From Myxococcales bacterium (GTDB lineage Bacteria; Myxococcota_A; Polyangia; Polyangiales; Ga0077539), in contig JAUSAZ010000194.1 of assembly GCA_030652255.1 (NCBI GenBank), positions 43,288 to 107,287 on the forward strand: a stretch of DNA of 64,000 nt. Reading direction: 5' to 3'. The stretch's first letter is position 1, and every line of letters starts with the position of its first letter. A program made the translations under genes and the position numbers. A model generated the notes under the pieces. The model was not told where the DNA came from. It saw only the letters and a list, made by a program, of their open reading frames with translations, and ran no database searches. Positions 35,499-42,023 of the stretch are shown here, in pieces.

Positions 35499-36322
35499 AG
35501 GCGGCGGTGGTGCAGCTCAACTCGGGCGAGGACGTCGGCCGCAACGTGTCGGCCGCGGCGGCGCTCGGGCGCGAGGCCGCGGCGGCGGGCGCGGCGCTGG
35601 TGGTGATGCCCGAGAACGCCCTGTACATGGGCGCCGAGGAGGGCAGGGCGGAGGTCGCGGGGCGCTACGCGCTGGGCGAGGCCCCGGGGGGCGCGTGCGG
35701 CGAGGCCATGGCGGCGCTGTCGCGGGAGACCGGCGCGTGGGTGCTCTGGGGCGGCGTGCCCGAGGCGCGCTCGGAGGACGCGCGCACCTTCAACACCGCC
35801 GCCCTGCTCGACCCGGCGGGCGTGGTGGTGGCGCGGTACCGGAAGATCCACCTCTTCGACATCGACCTGCCGGGGGGGCCGGTGCTTACCGAGTCGCGTA
35901 ATACGGCGCCGGGCGACGCGCTGGTGGTGGCCGACACGCCGGTGGGCCGGCTGGGCTTGAGCGTCTGCTACGACGTGCGCTTCCCGGAGCTGTACCGCGG
36001 GCTCGTCGACGGCGGCGCGACGGTGCTGGCGGTGCCCGCGGCCTTCACCGCGACGACGGGGCGGGCGCACTGGGAGCTGCTGCTGCGGGCGCGCGCGGTG
36101 GAGTCGCAGGCCTACGTGCTGGCCGCCGCGCAGTGGGGCACCCACCCGGGCGGGCGCACCACCTGGGGCCACGCGATGATCGTCGACCCGTGGGGCGTGG
36201 TGGTGGCCGAGCGCGCCGAGGGGGAGGGCTTCGCGCTCGCGGACATCGACCCCGAGCGCATCGCCGGGGTGCGGGCGTCGCTGCCCTCGCTGGCGCACCG
36301 GCGCATCGGGCGCCACCCCTGA
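35495..36322 (+). CDS. Carbon-nitrogen hydrolase (Nit-type, nitrilase superfamily)
   Basis: A 275-residue cytoplasmic amidase. The catalytic triad is complete: Glu in VVMPENALYMG (about residue 44), Lys in YRKIHLFDID (about 119) and Cys in SVCYDVRFPELYRG (about 155). The HLFDID and CYDVRFPELYR signatures place it in the Nit1/Nit2 branch, whose members repair metabolites such as deaminated glutathione. The start is a GTG at 35495 overlapping the preceding stop. A VanW-family gene follows after 52 bases. Confidence 0.87.
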   Translation: MKAAVVQLNSGEDVGRNVSAAAALGREAAAAGAALVVMPENALYMGAEEGRAEVAGRYALGEAPGGACGEAMAALSRETGAWVLWGGVPEARSEDARTFNTAALLDPAGVVVARYRKIHLFDIDLPGGPVLTESRNTAPGDALVVADTPVGRLGLSVCYDVRFPELYRGLVDGGATVLAVPAAFTATTGRAHWELLLRARAVESQAYVLAAAQWGTHPGGRTTWGHAMIVDPWGVVVAERAEGEGFALADIDPERIAGVRASLPSLAHRRIGRHP

Positions 36323-36333
36323 CGGACGGAAGG

Positions 36334-36360
36334 TTGACCGCGGCGGCGCAGCGGTCTACC
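36334..36360 (+). promoter_or_regulatory. Promoter-like site before the VanW-family gene
   Basis: TTGACC (36334-36339) and TCTACC (36355-36360) are 15 bases apart, with the start codon 15 bases after the second element. The pair resembles the sites at 39222 and 54533. Confidence 0.3.
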
Positions 36361-36374
36361 GCGGTGGAGCTCCC

Positions 36375-38003
36375 ATGACGCGCTGGCTGCGGCTCTCCTC
36401 GCTGTCCCTGGTCTTCGCCCTGATGGGCGGCGGCATCGGCTACCTGCTGCTGCCCGAGCGCGCCCCGCAGGCCGCGGGCGTGCCCCGGGTGAGGGTGCGG
36501 GGCCGACCGGTCACCCTCGGGCCCGACCCCCGCGCGCAGGCGCGGGAGATCGCCCGCTCGTACCTCCGCGAGCACGTCACCATCGTGGCGGAGGACCACA
36601 CCCTCGACCGCACGCGCGAGTCGCTCGGCGCCCGGGTCGACGTGCGGCTCCTCGAGCACCTGCTGCGGGCGGCGGCGGACCCTTCGAGCGCGCTCGTCCG
36701 GCACCACGCGGCGCTCGCCCGCGGGCCCATCGAGCTGCCGCTGCCGGTGCGCCTGGAGGGCTCCGTCGCGCTGCCGCTGCTCACGCAGCTCAAGGAGGAG
36801 GTCGACCATCTCCCCGTCGACGCGCGCATCGACGTCGAGCAGCGGCGGGTGATCCCCGAGCGGCGCGGCACCTTCCTGGACGTCTTCGGCACGCTGGCGC
36901 AGCTCGACGCGGCCTTCGCCAGCGGCGCCGCGCGGGTGCAGGCGGCGCTGGAGCACACCCGCCCGGCCACCACCTCCGAGCAGCTCCGGGACGTGGAGAT
37001 GAACGCCGTCGTCGGGTGGTTCCAGACCAACTACAACGCCAATGAAGACCACCGCGACCGCACGTACAACCTCCACCTCGCGGCCAGCCGGGTGAACGGC
37101 TACGTCTGGATGCCCGGCGCCGTGCTCGACTTCAACGAGATCGTGGGCGACCGCTCCGAGGCCAACGGCTTCCGCATGGCGACGGTCATCTCCGCGGGCG
37201 AGCTCATCGACGGCGTCGGCGGCGGCGTGTGCCAGATCGCCGGGAGCCTGCACGCGGCGTCCTTCTTCGCGGGCATGGCGGTGCTCGACCGCACGCCCCA
37301 CTCGCGCCCCAGCGGCTACATCAAGATGGGCCTCGACGCGACGGTGGTGTACCCGTCGATCAACCTGCGGCTGCGCAACACGCTGCCCTTCCCGGTGGTG
37401 GTGCACACGCGGCTCAACAACGGCCTCGCGCGCATCGAGCTGCTCGGCGCCCGGCGCACCCGCTCGGTCACCTTCGTGCGCAAGGTGATGCCCCGGGTCG
37501 ACCGCTTCGAGGAGCGCGAGGTGCCCGACTCCAGCCTCCCCGTGGGCACGCGGGTTCTTACCCAGCGCGGTATTCCGGGCTTCCGGGTCACCCGGTACCG
37601 CATCGTCCGCGAGGGCGACCAGGCCGTGCGCGAGCGCTGGCTCGACGCGTACCCGCCCACGATGCAGGTGTGGCACGTGGGCACCGGCACCGCCGCGGGC
37701 GCCACCTCGCCGCGGCAGGACAACCACCCGGAGTACACGGCCGACCAGTACCTCGCGCTCACCCAGCCGATGGACAGCAACGACCTCCAGGAGGTGCGCC
37801 GCCCGGGCTTCTGCGGGACGCCCGGGTGGATGGTTCGCCAGGGGCTCACCCGCGCGATGCCCGCCACCACCGCGCAGGCCATGACCAGCGCCGCCGCGGC
37901 CGGGCGCACGGTGGTCCCGAGCGGGTGCGCGGGGGCGAGCTGCCCGGTGCGACCAGGGGCTCGGCCGGCGGCGCGTCCGGCGGCGCGTCCGGGTTCGCGG
38001 TGA
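36375..38003 (+). CDS. VanW-family exported protein
   Basis: A 542-residue protein anchored or secreted by its N-terminal helix (LSSLSLVFALMGGGIGYLLL). A peptidoglycan-binding-4-like region (about 75-200, VDARIDVEQRRVIPERRGTF) is followed by the VanW domain (about 225-370): RTYNLHLAASRVNG, PGAVLDFNEIVGDRSEANGF, the Cys-containing GVGGGVCQIAGSLHAA, and HSRPSGYIKMGLDATVVYPS. A G5-like or linker part and a Cys-containing, Ala/Arg/Pro-rich tail end the protein. Function is unknown; the family is linked to cell-wall biology. The stop overlaps the coaBC start (GTGA). The ATG has a GGTGGAG site. Confidence 0.87.
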   Translation: MTRWLRLSSLSLVFALMGGGIGYLLLPERAPQAAGVPRVRVRGRPVTLGPDPRAQAREIARSYLREHVTIVAEDHTLDRTRESLGARVDVRLLEHLLRAAADPSSALVRHHAALARGPIELPLPVRLEGSVALPLLTQLKEEVDHLPVDARIDVEQRRVIPERRGTFLDVFGTLAQLDAAFASGAARVQAALEHTRPATTSEQLRDVEMNAVVGWFQTNYNANEDHRDRTYNLHLAASRVNGYVWMPGAVLDFNEIVGDRSEANGFRMATVISAGELIDGVGGGVCQIAGSLHAASFFAGMAVLDRTPHSRPSGYIKMGLDATVVYPSINLRLRNTLPFPVVVHTRLNNGLARIELLGARRTRSVTFVRKVMPRVDRFEEREVPDSSLPVGTRVLTQRGIPGFRVTRYRIVREGDQAVRERWLDAYPPTMQVWHVGTGTAAGATSPRQDNHPEYTADQYLALTQPMDSNDLQEVRRPGFCGTPGWMVRQGLTRAMPATTAQAMTSAAAAGRTVVPSGCAGASCPVRPGARPAARPAARPGSR

Positions 38004-39199
38004 GCGCGTCGGCGCTGTCGGGCCGCGAGGTGCTGCTGGTCGTCGGCGGCGGCATCGCGGCCTTCAAGTCGGCGCTCGTCGCGCGCGAGCTACAGCGCCG
38101 CGGCGCCGCGGTGGAGACCGTGCTCACCGCGGCCGGGCAGCGCTTCATCTCCGGCGTGACCTTCGCGGGCATCACCGGCCGCGCGGCGCGGGTCGACCTC
38201 TGGGACCCATCATACCCCGGCGAGCTGCACATCGCGCTCACGGCGAAGGCCGACCTCGTGCTCGTCGCCCCGGCGACGGCCGACCTGCTCGCGCGCATGG
38301 CCCACGGCCTCGGCGACGACCTCGCCACCACCTGCCTGCTCGCCGCGCGGGCTCCGGTGCTGGTCGCGCCCGCGATGCACCCGCGGATGTGGGAGCACCC
38401 GGCCACGCAGGCCAACGTGGCGCTGCTGCGGGCGCGCGGGGTGACCCTCGCCGGACCCGTGGTGGGCCCGCTCGCGAGCGGCGAGAGCGGCATCGGGCGC
38501 ATGTCCGAGCCCGCGGCCATCGTCGACGCGGCGGCGCGCGCGCTCACCCCGCAAGACCTCGCGGGGCGCCGGGTGGTGGTGAGCGCCGGCGGCACCCACG
38601 AGGCGATCGACCCGGTGCGCTTCGTCGGCAACCGCTCGTCGGGGCGGATGGGCTACGCGGTGGCGGCGAGGGCGCGCGACCGGGGGGCGACGGTGGTGCT
38701 GGTCAGCGGCCCCACGGCGCTCGCCGCGCCGGAGGGCGTCGAGGTGCACCGGGTGCGCAGCGCGCGGCAGATGCGGGACGCCGTGCTGGGCGCGGCGCCC
38801 TCGGCCGACCTCGTGGTGATGGCCGCCGCCGTGGCCGACTACCGGCCGGCCGACGTCGCCGCGGAGAAGATCAAGAAGTCCGATGCGGAGCTCGTGATAC
38901 GGATGGTGAAGAACCCCGACATCCTCGCCGAGCTCGGGGCCGCGCGGCGCCCCGGGGGGCCGATGCTCGTGGGCTTCGCGCTGGAGACCGGCGACCTCGT
39001 CGAGCGGGCGCGGGAGAAGCTCGCGCGCAAGGGCTGCGACCTCGTGGTGGCCAACCTCGCGGACGACGGCTTCGACGGCGACGACAACCGCGTAACGCTG
39101 GTGACACCCGGCGCGGTGGTCCCGCTCGAGCGCATGAGCAAGGCCGCCGTCGCCGACCGAATCCTCGACCACCTCGCCGCACAAGGGCGGGGCGACTGA
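38000..39199 (+). CDS. coaBC: Bifunctional phosphopantothenoylcysteine synthetase/decarboxylase
   Basis: A 399-residue coenzyme A enzyme. CoaC (about 1-180, FMN-dependent decarboxylase) shows VVGGGIAAFKS, LVLVAPATADLLARMAHG and the PAMHPRMW segment in which the usual Asn of PAMNxxMW is His. CoaB (about 185-399, CTP-dependent ligase) shows VSAGGTHEAIDPVRFVGNRS, SGRMGYA, AAVADYRP with KIKKSD, and the VGFALETG motif. The start is a GTG at 38000 overlapping the VanW stop. Function is essential and the call is firm; the His substitution in the CoaC substrate loop deserves a look. Confidence 0.92.
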   Translation: MSASALSGREVLLVVGGGIAAFKSALVARELQRRGAAVETVLTAAGQRFISGVTFAGITGRAARVDLWDPSYPGELHIALTAKADLVLVAPATADLLARMAHGLGDDLATTCLLAARAPVLVAPAMHPRMWEHPATQANVALLRARGVTLAGPVVGPLASGESGIGRMSEPAAIVDAAARALTPQDLAGRRVVVSAGGTHEAIDPVRFVGNRSSGRMGYAVAARARDRGATVVLVSGPTALAAPEGVEVHRVRSARQMRDAVLGAAPSADLVVMAAAVADYRPADVAAEKIKKSDAELVIRMVKNPDILAELGAARRPGGPMLVGFALETGDLVERAREKLARKGCDLVVANLADDGFDGDDNRVTLVTPGAVVPLERMSKAAVADRILDHLAAQGRGD

Positions 39200-39221
39200 C
39201 CGAGATTCGGACAGTTCGCGG

Positions 39222-39251
39222 TTGATGGTTTCTCGGCGGCTTGTCTAGACT
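39222..39251 (+). promoter_or_regulatory. Promoter-like site before the receiver-kinase gene
   Basis: TTGATG (39222-39227) and TAGACT (39246-39251) are 18 bases apart; read as TCTAGA (39244-39249) the spacer is 16. The GTG start lies six bases after TAGACT, so the transcript would be leaderless or nearly so. The same TTGA-N16-TCTAG pattern stands before the lipase gene at 54533. Confidence 0.4.
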
Positions 39252-39257
39252 GCCGAC

Positions 39258-40466
39258 GTGCTTGAGCCTGATGCGCTCGCGGCGCTCGCCGCCCGTCACG
39301 GGGTGGGCGAGACGCTCACCGGACAGGTGCTCATCGTCGACGACGACGTGGGCAACCTCGACGTCCTGCGCGCGTTTCTCGACGCCGACTACGTGGTGCA
39401 CGAGGCGCTCTCCGCGGAGGTGGCGCTGGCGCTTCTGGAGGTCGAGCGCTTCGACGTCATCGTGTGCGACCAGCGCATGCCGGGGATGACGGGCATCGAC
39501 ATGCTGGCGCGGGCGCGCGAGCTCTACCCCGACGTGGCGGGCATCCTGCTGACGGCCTTCACCGACACGCCGGTGCTGGTGGACGCCATCAACCGCGCGC
39601 GGGTGTTCCGCCACATGCACAAGCCCTGGGAGCCGGAAGACCTCCTCGGGGCCGTCGCGCAGGCCAGCGTGCTGGTGCAGCAGCGCCGGCTCAACGCGCG
39701 GCTCCTGGAGCTGCTCGCCACGCGAAGCGACGAGCTCAAGGGCGCCCTCGACCAGCTCCGCGCGGCGCAGCAGAAGATGCTGCACCTGGAGCGGCTGGGC
39801 ACCATCGGCCGGCTCACCGCGGGCATCACCCACGACCTGCGCAACACCCTCACCGGGCTCACCCTGCTCGAGAGCGTCTTCGAGGCGCAGCAGGTCGCGC
39901 CGCGGCTGATGGCGCCGCTGCGCGTGGGCGTCTCGGCCACGCGGCACCTGATGGCGACGCTGAGCACGCTGCACCAGTTCGCGGCCGGCAACCTCGCGCT
40001 GAAGGAGGAGCTCATCGACGTCGCCGAGGTGGTGCGCGACGCCCTCGTGCTCGCGGGCCTGGAGATGGAGCAGCGGCGCTCGCGCTGCGTGCCGGTCATC
40101 GCCCCCGACCTGCCGAGGGTGCGCTGCGACCGCGCGCGCATCCTCCAGGTGCTGGTGAACCTCCTGCGCAACGCGATGCAGTCCACCGAGGGGCCGCAGG
40201 TCATCCAGGTGGAGGCGGCGGCGGCGCGCGACGGCGGCGTGTTGATCGCCGTGCAGGACGAGGGGCCTGGCGTGGCGCCGGAGATCGTGTCGCGGCTCTT
40301 CGATCCCTTCGAGAGCACCAAAGGGGCCCAGGGCCTCGGGATGGGTCTCTACATGTGCCGGCTGATCATGGAGCAGCACGGCGGCACCATCCGCTCGGTG
40401 CCGCCGGTGCCCCCTGGCGTCGGGGCGCGCTTCGTCATCGAGCTGCGGAGCCAGCGTGATGGGTGA
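39258..40466 (+). CDS. Receiver-histidine kinase hybrid (PhcQ/PhcR-like architecture)
   Basis: A 402-residue cytoplasmic signalling protein. The receiver is N-terminal (about 22-140; LIVDDD acidic pocket, phosphoacceptor D71 in CDQRMPGMTG, conserved Lys in MHKPWEP), then a coiled linker, a dimerisation/phosphoacceptor helix with His192 (GITHDLRNTL) and an ATPase domain (NLLRNAMQ N-box, DEGPGV G1, GLGMGLYM G2). Receiver first and kinase last is the layout of Ralstonia PhcQ/PhcR. The start is a GTG at 39258, six bases from a -10-like hexamer. The 3' end overlaps the methyltransferase gene by eight bases. Confidence 0.85.
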   Translation: MLEPDALAALAARHGVGETLTGQVLIVDDDVGNLDVLRAFLDADYVVHEALSAEVALALLEVERFDVIVCDQRMPGMTGIDMLARARELYPDVAGILLTAFTDTPVLVDAINRARVFRHMHKPWEPEDLLGAVAQASVLVQQRRLNARLLELLATRSDELKGALDQLRAAQQKMLHLERLGTIGRLTAGITHDLRNTLTGLTLLESVFEAQQVAPRLMAPLRVGVSATRHLMATLSTLHQFAAGNLALKEELIDVAEVVRDALVLAGLEMEQRRSRCVPVIAPDLPRVRCDRARILQVLVNLLRNAMQSTEGPQVIQVEAAAARDGGVLIAVQDEGPGVAPEIVSRLFDPFESTKGAQGLGMGLYMCRLIMEQHGGTIRSVPPVPPGVGARFVIELRSQRDG

Positions 40467-42003
40467 CGACCGGCCGAGCCGCGCCCCGGATTTCGTCGCG
40501 CGGCCGACGAGCCCGCCCGTTCGCACCTACGAGGAGATGCCGGGCGGCGAGGGGCGCGAGATGAACTTCCGCCCCGATCGGATCTCGCAGGAGGGCCTCG
40601 GCGCGCTCGGGGTCGTGCTGTCGGTGCGCCGCGGCGCGGAGGAGTTCACCTGCGCGCTGCACGACCTCTCGCAGAGCGGCGTGGCGCTGCTCTGGCCGGC
40701 GGGCGAGCCCGAGCCCGCGCCGGGCGAGGCGCTCGACGAGCTCCTCCTGATCGTCGATGGACACGAGGCGTACCGCGGCGCCGTCGAGGTGATCGGCGTG
40801 CGCGGGGCGCCCGGCGCGCGGGTGGTGGGCTTGCGGCTCCGCGACGGGATGATGGACGTCGATGACGTGCTCATGATCCGCAAGGTGCGTGAGCTGAAGG
40901 CCCAGGGGCGGCTGGATTTCAGCGCCGCGCGGCGGCCGTGGTCCCGGCCCGGGTTCGATCGCTTCAAGGCGCTGGTCAGCGAGATGAGGCTGTTCCTGGA
41001 GGACGCCCGCGAGCGGCTGGGCGAGGTCGAGCGCGACCTGCCGTGGCGCCTCGTGCACGGCGAGGCCGACGACGGCGGCCGCGGGTCGCTCATCCGCTCC
41101 ATCCAGTCGGACTTCGTGCCGGAGTTCGAGCGGCTCTCGCTGGAGATCGACGCCGCGAGCCGGGTGCAGCGCCCGGACGACCACCAGGCGCTCAAGGCGT
41201 ACTCCCAGCGCATCCTCGACCCGCTGCTGCTCGAGGCGCCGCTCATGCACCGCGCGCGCACCAAGCCCCTCGGATACCCGGGCGACTTCGAGGTGATGCG
41301 GTACATCTACGAGCACACCTTCGAGGGCCCGTCGCTCTACGCGCGCAGCGTGCACATGGCGGGCGCGCTGCACCCGGGGTCCCGCTGCGTGGCGACCCGC
41401 AAGGACATGCTCCGGGACGAGCTGCTGGCGCTCATCGCGGCCGCACCCGACGGGGCCCCGGTGCGCATCGCCTCGGTGGCGGCGGGCCCGGCGCAGGAGA
41501 CCTACGAGATCCTCCAGGCGCTTCGGCGCGCCCCGCGGCCGGTGGAGTTCGTGCTCTTCGAGCAGGACCGTCGCGCGCTCCAGCTCGCCCACGGTCGGCT
41601 CAAGCCCCTCGCGGACGCCTTCGGCGCGGGGCTGGTGAGGGTCTCGTTCCGCCATGACACCATCAAGCGGATGATCGAAGACCAGTCGATGTTCGCCGCC
41701 GAGGGGCCCTTCGACGCGGTGATCTGCGCGGGGCTCTTCGACTACCTGAAGAAGCCCAAGGCCGCGCGGCTCACGGCGAGCCTGTACCGGGCCCTGCGCC
41801 CCGGCGGCGTTCTCTACGTCGGCAACATGACCCCCGACCTCTCCAACCGCTGGATCATGGAGCACCACCTCGACTGGTACCTGGAGTACCGGACGCGGGA
41901 GGAGCTCATGGACTTCGCGCGGGAGGGCGCCGAGGGCGCCTCCATCGAGCTCATCGAGGAGCAGCAGGGCTTCAACCCCTTCGCCCGAATCGTCCGGCCC
42001 TGA
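40459..42003 (+). CDS. PilZ domain-methyltransferase fusion (PhcB-like family)
   Basis: A 514-residue protein. A PilZ-like domain (about 45-125; SVRRGAEEF, HDLSQSGVAL) suggests cyclic-di-GMP control. After a helical segment comes a class I methyltransferase (about 250-514): KPLGYPGDFEVMRYIYEHT, the SAM loop IASVAAGPAQE, LFEQDRRALQL, and GLFDYLKKPKAARL. The KPxGYxGDF element and overall shape are those of the family usually annotated as extracellular-factor (3-hydroxypalmitic acid methyl ester) synthases, of which PhcB is the studied member. ATG 40459 has GGAG nine bases before it; GTG 40456 is an alternative. It overlaps the kinase gene upstream, and a membrane kinase gene follows 20 bases later. 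Confidence 0.78.
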   Translation: MGDDRPSRAPDFVARPTSPPVRTYEEMPGGEGREMNFRPDRISQEGLGALGVVLSVRRGAEEFTCALHDLSQSGVALLWPAGEPEPAPGEALDELLLIVDGHEAYRGAVEVIGVRGAPGARVVGLRLRDGMMDVDDVLMIRKVRELKAQGRLDFSAARRPWSRPGFDRFKALVSEMRLFLEDARERLGEVERDLPWRLVHGEADDGGRGSLIRSIQSDFVPEFERLSLEIDAASRVQRPDDHQALKAYSQRILDPLLLEAPLMHRARTKPLGYPGDFEVMRYIYEHTFEGPSLYARSVHMAGALHPGSRCVATRKDMLRDELLALIAAAPDGAPVRIASVAAGPAQETYEILQALRRAPRPVEFVLFEQDRRALQLAHGRLKPLADAFGAGLVRVSFRHDTIKRMIEDQSMFAAEGPFDAVICAGLFDYLKKPKAARLTASLYRALRPGGVLYVGNMTPDLSNRWIMEHHLDWYLEYRTREELMDFAREGAEGASIELIEEQQGFNPFARIVRP

Positions 42004-42023
42004 GGAAGCTGGCGGGGCCCCAC

